A stretch of 64,000 bases of DNA. Origin: Selaginella moellendorffii. Its lineage: Eukaryota; Streptophyta; Lycopodiopsida; Selaginellales; Selaginellaceae. This document shows positions 10,801 through 21,870 of this stretch, piece by piece (position 1 is the first letter of the stretch; each line of letters opens with the position of its first letter). The stretch lies in assembly GCF_000143415.4 (NCBI RefSeq), contig NW_003314347.1:457438-521437 (forward strand), in the 5' to 3' direction. The position numbers and the translations under genes are program-made. Below the pieces are notes generated by a model. The model was not told where the DNA came from. It saw only the letters and a list, made by a program, of their open reading frames with translations, and searched no databases.

Positions 10801-12742
10801 AACGCTCCAGCGATTGGAGAGATTCCATACGAGATACGTGTTGGAGCTCCAGATCTCCGTACGCGCTCTCTCATGCTCCACGCGAATCTGGTCGGATCCA
10901 GTGGGACAAGCTGGATTGAATGCGTGATTGGAGGGAGATTCCGGGAGATATTCGTGCTAAATCGCATTGCGGGCGCCCTTCCACCGTGACCCCGAGAGCT
11001 GGTCAATGGGGAGCCCACTGGCGGCGCCCGCACGACCCGGGTGCGCCGCACGTCAGCATGGCGCCACGTCAACGTTTGTTTTTGAGGGCGGGGATGTGGA
11101 TTTCTTGGTGGCTCACTGGTACGCGGACAAGCTACCTGTCCGCACATTACTGGATGCCAAATGTCAATGATTTTTCTAGTCAACACTGTAATCAAGATAC
11201 GAGAAATTGAGTGGAATTTCACGTATTGCATCCGCAACTCTTTTGGAAAATTTTGGCGTACCACTATAGCCCCCATAGTCTGAGAGATTTCCTGGATTGA
11301 ATCAACCACCAACTCGGATAATTCGTCAAGGCCAGTCTTCCATGGTGGATTGAAACGCAGAAGTCAACCCGTGAGACGTAGCAAATTGACTGGCAGTAGA
11401 AAATCTTTGACCGCAAGTTAAAAACGAGGCGAACGCTCCGCGAAGGCCGGTATAGTTTGGTTCGCATTGAAACTCTGAACCCTAGGAGGAATAATCAAAA
11501 GCGTCACCTTTTCATTTCTTTCCTCAACCAACATATCCAATGTGTCCCACAACTTTGATATCGCGAAGAACCCGTGCTTCAAAAGTACGCCATGTGTGCC
11601 CCTTATACACGACCCATCGACATGCGGGGCTAGAAACCAATTTTTCCTTTGTCGATCGAATTGAATTGGAGCTTCCAAACGCCATGCCTCTCCAGGCCCA
11701 TCTCCGGTTGGCTCCGGCTCTCAGTCATGCCACGATTTAGCTATGTTGTAAGTTACGAGTCACACACACTCACACACAACCTCTCCAAAGTGGTCCCATG
11801 ACATGAGACACCCCCGAAAGAAATTAAAGTTGGCGAAACAAAGGAAAGAGGGCAAAGCAAAAAAAAAAAAAAAAGGAAGCTCAGGTTGGTTGGTCACGAA
11901 TGGATCGATGGCCTGTCCTTTGGAAAGCAAAGCTTGAGGGGCGGAGGTCATGGCATGTTGCCCGAATCGAGGAGGAGATCTTATCGCCCACACCTGAGAG
12001 ATAGTAAGACTCGCTACGTAGGAGAGCTTGGCATTTCACAATCTCTCTGGCATCCGGGGTGATGGAGTACGGCTGGAATGTCGACACGATGCTTATTATT
12101 CCCCGGGAATATGCGGGAAATAAAGAGGAGAAGTTCAACACGTATTGGGCAGTGGGAATCACTTGGAATCTCTCGCTGGCATCTTTTTCTCGGAGGTGGA
12201 TGGAGTCCCCATCTTGCTTGTTTTGGGGTCGCAGTCGCCTTGACGGCCTACCATCCATCGTTGTCACTTTGCCCTCTCGTGTGCTCTCTCTCTCTCTTTG
12301 CAAGTTCTGCCTTTCCTTGTGGTCGAGTTTTGTGTATATATACATCACTATCCAGTTTGGGGCTCAAGATTGTTTTGGGCAGAAATCACTTCACACTTGT
12401 CTTGAAGCGCAATCCAAATTCTCTGGTTAAGCCAAAGTGCTATATAATATATAAGCTTATATATGACACAAGCACACCAGAGTAAGGTTTTAGAGCACTC
12501 GAAACGTAGCGTGTCTGTGCTTCCCTTGTTAGGTGACTCAATGACCCACGAGTGTTTGTGACTTCAAAGGTGGAAAAGAGGGAAAGAGAGAGAGAGAGAA
12601 GAGAAAAAAGAGAGCGCTCCATTCCATTTTTCAAGGAATCAAGGAAATGCCGCAGCTGGGCATCTGTTGTGGAGCAAGGCGACGGAGGCAATCATCGGGC
12701 AGTGGTTGTGTAGCGCTTGGGGGTGAAGATCCAAACAGAGTT
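7849..12742. other. long intergenic region without supported gene
   Basis: Apart from the transporter's 3' UTR, no frame on either strand shows a recognisable domain, splice pattern or transposon feature. There is a GA microsatellite (listed separately), a homopurine A-rich run at about 11859-11876, a CA-rich run at 11760-11778 and a second short GA run at 12585-12599. No tRNA-like cloverleaf was found by eye. Confidence 0.5.
9861..9882. repeat. GA dinucleotide microsatellite
   Basis: Eleven uninterrupted GA units in otherwise non-coding DNA. Confidence 0.95.
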
Positions 12743-12750
12743 TTATAAAA
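12743..12750 (+). promoter_or_regulatory. TATA box of the first MYB gene
   Basis: TTATAAAA lies 105 bp before the MYB start codon. A start of transcription near 12775 would leave a leader of about 80 nt. An in-frame ATG at 12717 precedes this TATA box and would not be in the transcript. Confidence 0.6.
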
Positions 12751-12854
12751 GGAGACTACTTGCTTTTAGCTGCTGCTTTTTGACCCGTGGCGCCCCAGAT
12801 ATAAAAACCACAAGGAGGATTTGGAGGACTTGCGCCCCTCGAGCGATCGTCGTC

Positions 12855-14429
12855 ATGGGGAGAGCTCCTTGCTGCTCCAAAGTTGGACTCAATCGAGGTC
12901 CCTGGACGCCGGAAGAAGACATGCTACTCACCAAGCACATCGAGCAGCACGGCGAAGGCAACTGGCGGGCACTTCCAAAAGCCGCAGGTCGGTCGAGATT
13001 TGAATTCTTCCAAAGTTCCAAAAAGTGTGATCTCTGATCTTCGATCTTCCTCTCTTCAGGACTCCTGCGCTGTGGAAAGAGCTGCCGGCTGCGATGGGTG
13101 AACTACCTCCGACCAAACGTGAAAAGGGGCAACATTTCGGAGGACGAAGAAGATCTCATCATAATGTTACACGCTCTTCTGGGCAACAGGTGATACACCA
13201 CCCACCAATTCTGTCCCGATTCAATCCGATGCGGTGGCGGCAGCGAAATCGGTGCGCTTGGGCACCGTGATCGCGCCGCGCTCGCATCTGGGCTCTTTGC
13301 AAAATCGTGTTTTGATCCCCAATTCCCCGGTTTTGATGAATGCAGGTGGTCGCTCATCGCGGCTCGGATGCCCGGGCGGACAGACAACGAGATCAAAAAC
13401 TACTGGAACACGCACCTGAGCAAGAAGCTGGCCAGCCGGGGATTGGATCCCAAGACCCACAAGCCCCTCGTCGCCAAATCCTCGCCCAATTCCCCGACCA
13501 AGAAGGGGGATGACAACTCCAATTCCCCCTCGTGCCACAGCAGGGGCGATGATCCGCAGGAGGCGTGGGAGACGACCATGGATTTGGACACGAGCTCCTA
13601 CAGCACTGGCTCGTGCGAGGAGTCCTGCGACGATCGCGACCGGCGCACAGAGTGTCAACCGCCCAAAGTGTGTGCTCGATTGCACAGGAAACGCAAAATG
13701 CCTGTTCTTGGGGACCTTGCCAAGGAGAAGAGTGCCTCCCCTGTTTTGAGCGCAGGCAAAATTGGTGGCGGAGCCACAGAATCATCATCGCTATCAGTGG
13801 GGCAGGAAGAAGAGCGAGAGCAAGATCTCCAAAACACCACCAAGTTTAACTACCCATCGCCTTCCTCGGTCTTCAATCTTTACTCTCCCTCGCCCTCGCC
13901 CTCCAATTCCCACTCCGCCTCCGCCTCCAACTGCGATTCGCCGACAACAATCTCCAAATCCAACACCGCCAGCAGCTCCCAGGATCTTGGCCAAGCTCCT
14001 CCGCTTGTGAGCACCAGTCAACACACGGTGGACTGGAACGATCACGAGCAGCAATTCCAGCTGCGCAGTCAAGTCCAGATGCTCGAGTTCATCGACGATT
14101 TCCTGCTGCGAAAGGATGACGTGATCGTCGCCGGCGGGGATTTGTTCAAGGAGGATTGTAGCGGTGATCAGTTTTGGGACTCGCTGGGAAAGATCGAGCT
14201 CCCCGACTGTTCTTCCGTGTGCCAATCCGATTTGTGGGATGGTCTCACAGAATTCGCATCCAATTCCACCACGCAAGTGGTGCCACCTTCCTCCTCTCCC
14301 CTTCCAGTCGCGGATGGGATCCTCCCCATGATCATCGCCTCCACATCCCCCTCTAATTCTTCTTCCTCGTCCTCCTCGCTTGCTGCCACTCAGGTGAACT
14401 TCCTCCACGACGAGCTCCTCTTTGGCTAG
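12855..14429 (+). CDS. R2R3-MYB transcription factor
   Basis: Three exons, 12855-12987 (133 bp), 13060-13189 (130 bp) and 13346-14429, show the classic plant R2R3-MYB intron positions; protein 448 aa. It begins [20 protein letters not shown]2 covers about 14-61 and R3 about 67-112 with the usual tryptophans (first R3 Trp replaced by Ile) and the recognition part [15 protein letters not shown]. The bHLH-contact pattern in R3 has Met where Arg/Lys is expected ([20 protein letters not shown]), so bHLH binding is doubtful. After the DNA-binding part comes [10 protein letters not shown], a motif seen in several MYB subgroups, then a long Ser/Pro/Thr-rich region and an acidic block (about 225-285) typical of activation regions. 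No lesions. Confidence 0.92.
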
Positions 14430-17422
14430 TCGTGTACATACATATATATCCCTCTCGCTCGCTCACGCAACCATCTCCCTCTATCTTTTCGTCCTTGATC
14501 TTCTTCTCCTTCTTCGTCTCCAAGATCTCTTTCATTCCTCCCTGTACATTGTACGATTTTGTGGAGTCACCGAGGATCAATCTCCGGGCGATCAACCAAT
14601 ACTGCTGCTAACGGTTTTTCATTTCACGCTTGTCTCTGCCTGTGGGTCATTACATACGTCTACGTAGATAGATACAACACAGCTCTAAAGGGAGGAGGGA
14701 AAACCCAAAATCTCCCAAAGCAACAAAGCAACGTTTCACAAAAACAACAGCAACAAGTTGGCTGGAGGTAACAAAACAAGACTGAAGATCTTTTGGTCAT
14801 GTTCTTGTGCATTTGCAAGTTGCAAGCTACACACAATAGATGGAACACTTTAAAAGCAGAGAATTCAATGAGAGACACAGATTCGATGGGTCGGGAGCTC
14901 TGGCAAGATCTTTGATCTCAAGTTCTCAACGTGGTGGTCGTTTCTTGTGTTTTCTTGTTTCGTCGGCGACAATTACATGATGTTTCATTCAAGATCTTTT
15001 AGCTGGGCATTCCAAGGAAGAAGCTCTAGTGCTGTTTTCTTGTACAAAAGCTCTAAGTTGTCTAAACTAAAATCGAAGTGGGTTTGTTGATGGATGTGGA
15101 ATAAAAACTTTGCTTGCTCCTTGTGTGATGATGCGGTTTACATCACCCGGGATGTATTGCAAGAGGACTCTTGCTCACGCACACTTCGCCACGGAGGTGG
15201 TGGCAATATAGTTTCCATGATTGGCTTTGCTGGGAAAGTGTGTGAACCTCTCGATCACATCGGTGAATCGCGAGATTGGGCTTGATCGAGATTGGGACCC
15301 CGGGTTGTCACTGTGCTACTGGCCCTTGGATCAACCTGAGTGATTGATTGCGATGTGCTTGGTCATGCTGTGATCAGCAAAATGCCTTGTTTGGGCATAT
15401 TTGACAAACAGTACTCAACTTGCGACAGCATTGTGGGGCATTGCGTGCATTGCTGGATCTTTTTGATGCTCTCTTGTACGGTACTTGGAGGAGTTCCATT
15501 CTTCCCCAAAGTTTGAAAGTTTCTCTCCTAGATCGCCCGAGTGCGACAATTTGATCTCCCATTGCGCTGGCCGGGAACTGGAATAATTCAATGATCCAGG
15601 GAGGCATGCGTTCCTGTCTGAACGTAATCGAAGCATGCGGCTCGAGTATTTTGCAAGCTCGCTTGTTGTTTTCCCTTGATGCTCGAGCCGCTCGCTAGTG
15701 AGCTTGTCCATTCCAAACTTTAGTGTTTTTCAAACCTTCAAAAGATTCCACTTCTCCTCTCCTCCTTCGCCTCCCGTTCCCGGTTTTAGAGCGACTAGGT
15801 CCTGGCAATAGGCCCTTGAGCGCCTACTCTACGTGAATAGACATGCTATCTAACACGGACCCGTGGACAAAATAGCTCCAAGGAAATTTCATATAAGCAA
15901 GAAGATCTTTTCTCTTTGCAGCCCAGCTCGGTGACCGGGCGATTGGTGATGTTAACATGCACTTAGAAAGATTGGACTATCCTCCCACGAATGTTATGCG
16001 GTCACCACAAGGACCCTTGAAACTTACACCACTACCTTCCTCAAGGGGCCTTATTTTATGTTCTTGCATGTCTTTTATCGCGTTGTCTCATCCCGGTTCA
16101 CATCTGGGACAAGTTTACGTTCAACACTCATGCTCTCATTCGAATTTTCTTCAAGGCGCCTTATGTTGAACTTGCAGACCCCTGTGCAAAAAGCTGCAGT
16201 GGTTCACATGAAGAAATCAGTTTCTCGCTTCCCGCAAACATTCCTTGGGTGTGCCAGATAAACAAGTCAAGTAGCGGGTTTCGCAACAGTGACAATGTAG
16301 ATAGAATGCCAAATACAACCTTCAATATGAATTTGATATGATCTAGATTCCCTTGCTTCGTTGGTTATCACGTTATTGCTTTATAATAGAAACAAGTTCT
16401 CCATCTCGCTCTCCTGTCTTGTGGGAGGCAACTCAACGTCATTCAACTCGGCCGACACCTCGTAGTTGTCAACCCCAGAATTATTATCAAAATACCCGTA
16501 AGTTGGCGTCATACACATCGTGTTGGGCTGGAGGCTTACACTGTCGGTGTGTACCTTGGCAAGATTCCCAGGTTACTCAACGCTAAACGAAACGGATAAT
16601 ATGCCGCTGCCATCGATACATGTTGCTTGGGCCAGTTTGCAAAGTATATGATTCTTAAAAATCTAAATCAATTGAAGAAAATGCTTGTACCTGTTTGATT
16701 CTTTCGTTCCGTATGTGTATTGCAGCGTTTTCATATAAACATTGAATTTCTTGGCAAGTTCACATTGCTGGCTTTAGAGGAGATCGAGGGCTGTTTCGTC
16801 CATGATTACCTTGCATGCATCATGCTTTGGTGATCAATACTTTGTGATGATTAAAATTGCAGCCACAATGCCAAGCCCATGCCGCACACTATATTTTAAT
16901 AACCCAAAATGCTATAATTCTCATTCCTCCATCCTTGTTGCACCGACACTTAGCAAAGCCTTTTGTGCGCAAAGGCGGTGTGGCACGTAAGCCGCCCCCA
17001 TTGCAACCACTAGAGAAGCAGGCCCAAAAGCTGGAAAAAAGTTTTTTGAGAAGATGATTCCCTCCTTTGTCGAGTCATGCCTGATCGACGATCCACTCTG
17101 GGAATCCATTCGCATTCGCATTAGATTCTCTCCGCTAGCTTTTCATGAATCCCAACAATAGCTCTTTTTCGACCGATCCAGACGTTAGTTTAATACGTCC
17201 ACAGAAAAGAGAAGATCACTCTAACAGTAAGATCGGCGAAAACGATATGGTATGAAAATTATGAGCTGACCCTCAGTGTGGGGCTGGCCACCTTTGCGGC
17301 CGTTTTTCTTCCTTTCACTCGGAGCAAAACCGTGTTTTTGATACTTTCAACCTTGACGTTGCCGGGTAAAAGGCATTAAGTTCTTTTAAAACTTTTATGA
17401 GGTCAACAGGATTTCAACTCGT
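14430..17422. other. intergenic region between the two MYB genes
   Basis: No supported coding sequence, RNA gene or transposon end seen. Presumed 3' UTRs of the convergent MYB genes lie at either side. The short frames here have no family features. Confidence 0.5.
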
Positions 17423-18671
17423 TTAGAACCAGAGGTGATCGGTGTTGCCGGGGACGATGCTGGATCCTTCCACGCCGCTGCTGTCGATGGGCCTCACAAT
17501 CTCCACGTCCCACGACATATCCGAGTGGAACGAGTCCATGATGAAGCTCGAATCGCCCGTGGCGTCGTAGTAGAAAGCGGGCGGGAAGAAATAATCCTTG
17601 AGGGCGATGCTGCTGTCAGCGGTATCGGATATCTCCGAGTAGCTGTGCTCGGACTGGATCAAGTGGTTGACTCGCGTGCTGACTGGTTGAAGCAAGACAC
17701 CACCTTGCAGCGTTGACGAACATTCTTGCGTTACAACTTGAGCTTTGTCGCCGTCGTCCATGGCCAGCTTCGCCACCTTTTCGTCCTGGTGGCAGCTGCA
17801 TGGCGACGACGACTCATTACTGTCCGTGGGTGGAAAGTTGGCGGACGCGCCGGGCTGATCCAACGGCTGATGCGAGTTTGGGTCGATTCCCATGCCCTGT
17901 AGCTTCTTCTTGAGATGTGTGTTCCAGTGGTTTTTGATCTCGTTGTCTGTTCGTCCGGGGAGCCTGGCAGCTATTTTAGACCACCTATGATTTATGAGTG
18001 AGAGGGATGGATTGATTCACGGGGACCATAAACATACTTATGTGAGAAAAATATATAAGAAAAGAACGGGAGATATATTATCATACCTGTTGCCCAGTAA
18101 AGAATGGAGCTTGACGATAAGCTCGTCTTCTTCTTCGGTGATGTTTCCGTGCTTGAGATTGGGACGCAGGTAGTTTATCCAGCGAAGCCTACAGCTCTTC
18201 CCACAACGACGGAGTCCTGCAAGGATCACACTAATCGTTTAAAACGATGCAACTTGAAAATCAAAGTTTTGGAGTTTATATGATAGCACGAGCCTTCTGA
18301 CCACTTCAAGCGACTTCACGAACGAATCAATCAAAAAACGAGTGCTTTGTTTGACAATGCTGCAAGTTACGACAAAGATACTGCAAACATCAAGCTTGAG
18401 CGGAGTATATAAGGGAACAGGGACGTTCTAACTAGCTACAACGCAAACATGGCTTGTCTAGAGGGAATCTAGCAACCACGAGGAAAATCTCAGAGAATGT
18501 AGAGACAAGGAGTGGAATGAGATTTGGGCGGATCAAACCTGCGGCCTTTGGAAGCGTTCTCCAAGACCCTTCGCCGTGCTCGTTGACATACTGCGTGAGG
18601 AGCGTGTCTTCTTCACGTGTCCATGGACCTCTGTTGAGACCGATTTTCTCGCAGCAAGGAGATCGACCCAT
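17423..18671 (-). CDS. R2R3-MYB transcription factor, parent of the duplicated solo exons
   Basis: Minus-strand exons 18671-18539 (133 bp), 18216-18087 (130 bp) and 17984-17423 join in phase to 274 aa. Start [19 protein letters not shown] at 18671; an ATG two codons upstream (18677) is also possible. R2 and R3 are complete, ending in [19 protein letters not shown]. In R3 the bHLH pattern has Lys at the third conserved position ([21 protein letters not shown]), so bHLH partnership is unlikely. [10 protein letters not shown] follows, then a Ser-rich region, CSCHQDEK and an acidic C-terminus. The 322-bp intron 1 contains the left border (about 18279) of the tandem segment repeated to the right, so exon 1 and the promoter occur again in units 2-5 while exons 2-3 exist only here. 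Confidence 0.92.
18406..18472 (+). promoter_or_regulatory. conserved plus-strand TATA with tiny ORF inside MYB intron 1
   Basis: TATATAAG at 18406-18413 is followed 36 bp later by AACATGGCT, a strong plant start context, opening a seven-codon frame (MACLEGI, stop at 18470-18472). The same block recurs in units 2-5 (TATA at 24635 in unit 2). On the minus strand the same TATATA could serve the ARM gene to its left, about 300 bp from that gene's start. Which direction is used cannot be seen. Confidence 0.3.
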
Positions 18672-18784
18672 CTGCATGGCACCACCAACAAGAAAAAGAA
18701 GAAGAGAAACTAGAAAATGCCTGTGGAAGCTTTGGGAAGAACACAGGATGAAGTTCGACTGGGACGAGAAGAATACGCTGGGTG

Positions 18785-18791
18785 TTATATA
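18785..18791 (-). promoter_or_regulatory. TATA box of the second MYB gene
   Basis: On the minus strand TATATAA (followed by CACC) lies 114 bp upstream of the MYB start. The same motif is kept at matching distance in the duplicated segments (for example 25016-25022 before the exon copy at 24769-24901). Confidence 0.6.
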
Positions 18792-19880
18792 CGAGATGTT
18801 TGTTTTAAATCAATGTTTTCCGCTCTGCTGGTCTCTTGAAAATGTTCCTAGCTATGAGATAGATGCTTCAGACACACAAGGGACCAGGACCAAGAAAAAA
18901 TATTCATGAGAAAAGAACAAAGCTTGAATCTTTTGACCCCTCAACGAAAGGAAGCTAAAGACTCGTATAGAGATCTAAAAAACCTGTGCCCTGCTTGTCC
19001 CGCCATGCAAACATCACTCCCTTTCTCGCTCGTTAAATCGCGGTAGGATCTCTCAAGAACATGACCACTATACTGTTGATGACTATCGCTACAGTAGGAT
19101 GGACTTTGTGGCATAGCTTGGGCTGGTGCTCTCCACAGAAGCAGCACGAACTACACAGGAGGAAGAAAGAAAAGGTAGAGAAGAAAGTGAAGAAGAATCA
19201 ATGAAGAAGACGAAGAAAGGAGCTAATTGCTGCTGTCCGTGAAGATGAGTGGAGAGAGCAACTTCAAAGAGCTAAAACTTTCACACGACAAACGGTCAGA
19301 CGGGAAACTGGAGCGATCTGGCACTAGTGCTGCCATTCCAGATCGATCAATGTTGTTTGACAACAATGATCTGACACACACAAGACTGTTTTCTTCATCT
19401 CGGTAGCGCCCTTTCTACTGTTGCACAACAAACTATCGCACAGCCGTGGAAGGGAATAATAGTATATAGAAACCTGTTGTATCTCGTACTCTTGCTCCCC
19501 CTCTATAAATTCTCCATAAACTTAAAGCTTCTTCTTCCAGGCCTAGAGAAAAGTCGGCTTCAAACACGCGGCATGGCCATCTTTTAGTGTGTACTGCACA
19601 GAACTCTCCCTTTCAACCAGGTTTTATAGTTTGCCACTTACTAGGCTTAGGTGGTGGAAAAGAAAAAACTGGAGTATTCCTTCTAACGCAGTGATGTTTC
19701 TATCTTATACTTAAGAACCTTGCGCTGGCTTGAGGAGTAGTACTACGAAGTGGCGTAACGAAAGCAAAGCTTGGACAGGGCAGACTGCCACTGAACACTG
19801 CTGCCACTGCCATCCCCAAATGTGATTCGCGAAAGAGGGTGCCACAGTTCTAAAGAGACTGTCGCTATAGGAGAGCTTAC

Positions 19881-20083
19881 GAGGATGTTGAGATATTGCC
19901 GTAAGTTCCTTCACGCACTTCACAGTGATAGTAAATGCCTCGTGACGGCATCTTAAACTCGTACCGTGGCATCTGCATTGCCAGTTCAAAGATTAAATAG
20001 CCCACAACCAAGAACAAAGCGAAGAAAATAAGAAAAACTCTAAGAACGTTGCTGTCCCTTAAGTTTCTCTGGCCATAAATTCG
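19881..20083 (-). other. possible exon of an unrecognised membrane protein
   Basis: On the minus strand, from an acceptor-like gtagcag at 20084 to a strong donor gtaagc at 19880-19875, 203 bp are open. They encode a polar start (RIYGQRNLRDSN), a 20-residue hydrophobic helix (VFLIFFALFLVVGYLIFELA) and an extracytosolic-looking piece (MPRYEFKMPSRGIYYHCEV). The acceptor has a poor pyrimidine tract and no start exon was found. The sequence recurs in units 3-6, with an extra G in unit 3 and the donor lost in units 3 and 4. The hAT target site is just downstream of the donor. It may be a relic of a gene I cannot place. Confidence 0.3.
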
Positions 20084-20269
20084 CTGCTACGATAGCTTAT
20101 ATCCTTTCTACGCTTTAAGTTTCACTGCCGTAGCGGATAGATGTCGTTTGGACACTGTTGACCAGAATTGACCATCGTTGACCCATGGACCGTTGAATGG
20201 TTTGTCCTTGTTGACTATGCTGGGTTCGATTCCTGCGCTGGGCGATATTGCCAGGGCTAGGGTTCTTCG

Positions 20270-20915
20270 ATGCGAGCAGTGCCGATCACGGAGGAGAATT
20301 TCCGGCCTTTTGGCCAGCTCCTGGGAAAGATTGGCGACGGATGCGAGTATGGATCGGGAGACGCGCAGCTCAATCTCGCGAATGGGATTCCCAGGTAGTA
20401 CAGGCAAAATGTGGCCGAAATTTCCAGCGGCTCAGTAGTGATTGAGTGAGTGATGGTTCCTTTGCGCAGATTCTATCTCATGGAGCTCAGGAAAACGGGG
20501 CTGCGATTCAAAAGGATAACGCATCACGCCAGGGTCACGCAGTGTCTGGGATCAGTGGGAGCTCATCCTTGGTACATGGCGGTCTCTCTTCCCAGCATTG
20601 TGGATCCTTCATCGCAACACGAGGGCGCTGTTCGATCCAACGCTGGTGGCCACTACTATTTACCTCCCTCTCATGCAAGCGTCCAGGTTTTCAAGATAGA
20701 TGGTCCTCGCTTCATCAAGCTAAACGAAGGAACTTGGCACGCTGGTCCTCTCTTTGGTGATCGAGATTCGATGGTCTTCTACAACTTGGAGCTCAGTGAC
20801 ACCAACGTAAGATCATTTGATCGAGCTTGTATGACCTTTTTTATGTTCTTTTTATTTGCAGGTTGTGGATCACACTACCCACGTGTTTGAGGACGACGTA
20901 CTGATCGAAGATTGA
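20270..20915 (+). CDS. ureidoglycolate hydrolase/lyase-like cupin protein, unit 1
   Basis: Three exons, 20270-20394, 20470-20806 and 20862-20915 (GT-AG), give 171 aa. It resembles the plant protein group annotated as ureidoglycolate hydrolase (AllA-type cupin fold, PF04115). Matching stretches are RPFGQLLG, GDAQLNLANGIPRFYLMEL, RITHHARVTQCLGS, PWYMAV, AGGHYYLPPSHASV, FIKLNEGTWHAGPLF and NLELSDTNVVDHTTHVF. In bacteria the fold cleaves ureidoglycolate to glyoxylate and urea; activity of plant members is uncertain. Compared with copies in units 3 and 4 it lacks 12 bp after the ATG (four residues), in frame. It is divergent to the ARM genes and lies between MYB exon 1 and the ARM fragment. Confidence 0.82.
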
Positions 20916-20979
20916 GGTACAGAGCCTTGGCATTTCATGTGATATTCGAGCGTGATTTTTGTGCTAGGTGATGGCGAGC

Positions 20980-21434
20980 TTAAACACTTTTTTGCGTGTC
21001 TAGAAAAGCAAATGGTGGAAATGAAACAAGTTCTTTGCGAGCTAAGAATTTCATGTCCCTTGCCATCAAGTTGTCGAGGAGTTCCTTTTGTGCCTCGGGA
21101 CACTGACTAGTAGTTGAAGGATGTACGAAATGAGGCTGATGATCCTGGTCGGAAGAAAATTTACGAACGGGATGACTCCCACAGACCATGGCGTCAACTC
21201 CCTGGTATAAATCTTTCTTAATTGAACTGTAACACTGTTAGAATTCTGTGCAGGGTGCTGATTATGGTCGAAAGCCGCCTGCTTTCTGTCGAACACGAGC
21301 GAGCGGATGTTGAGAGTATTCATGTAATTTGCCTCCTGCCAGTCCAGCTCGCTACTTCCGCCAAGAACTCGGGTTCCCTCAGTCAACAGCAAGATGGAAA
21401 TGTTCCAGAAGTCTTTCTTCTTGATGTCGGTCAC
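20980..21434 (-). pseudogene. scrambled ARM-gene fragment, unit 1
   Basis: The upstream part (21434-21070) resembles the N-terminal half of the neighbouring ARM genes (KKDFWNISILLLTEGTRVLGG against the full gene's AKDFWTISALLLTEGTRVFS; then LPTRIISLISYILQL). It passes, in another frame, into a piece like the C-terminal LLNSLVAKDARFL (here LLDNLMARDMKFLARKE). The central ARM repeats are missing, so this is a diverged paralogue with a large internal deletion and a frameshift. An antisense frame at 21222-21482 is a shadow. Confidence 0.7.
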
Positions 21435-21870
21435 AAATTCGAGCGGTGGATGATATCCTTTGAAAGGTTTTGCTGCTCCTGAAACTTCTTCTTCGTGGTT
21501 CTGATTCTAATAATGTAACTTTCGTGACAGCGGAAAAGTACGAACTCTATGCTTGGAAAGTTTCAAAACAGCGTGGAGTGGTGACCACAATTTCAGAAAG
21601 GAGATCTTCTATGAAGTGAAGGAAGCTTTATTTTTCATGTTGATTAATGTTTTCTTTCCTATTTAGAGTTCTGTTAGTGAATTACAATTGCGTGAGCGAA
21701 GTTGCTGCGAGTTCAAATCTCCTATGAAGTAAGCTTCTTCTTCTTTGGATGTTGATTGATTTTTTTCTTTCTTTTTTAGAGTTTACGTGAGCAAGTTGCT
21801 GAAACTGAATTTATATTTTATTCTTGACAGCATGACACATTCGAGGCTCTTTCTTTTGGAAAAGGTGAAG

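Noticed and set aside
8600-12700. Several 60-180-aa frames between the transporter and MYB 1
   Set aside because: No domain, splice support or compositional sign of coding; numbers are as expected by chance in this length.
12717-13037. Longer N-terminus for MYB 1 from ATG at 12717
   Set aside because: That ATG precedes the TATA box, and plant R2R3-MYBs start at MGRxPCC; the longer frame is chance.
19712-19989. Minus-strand 92-aa frame starting MNWQCRCHG
   Set aside because: It is another frame of the DNA that reads as a membrane-helix exon; low hydrophobic order and interrupted by the hAT target in other units.
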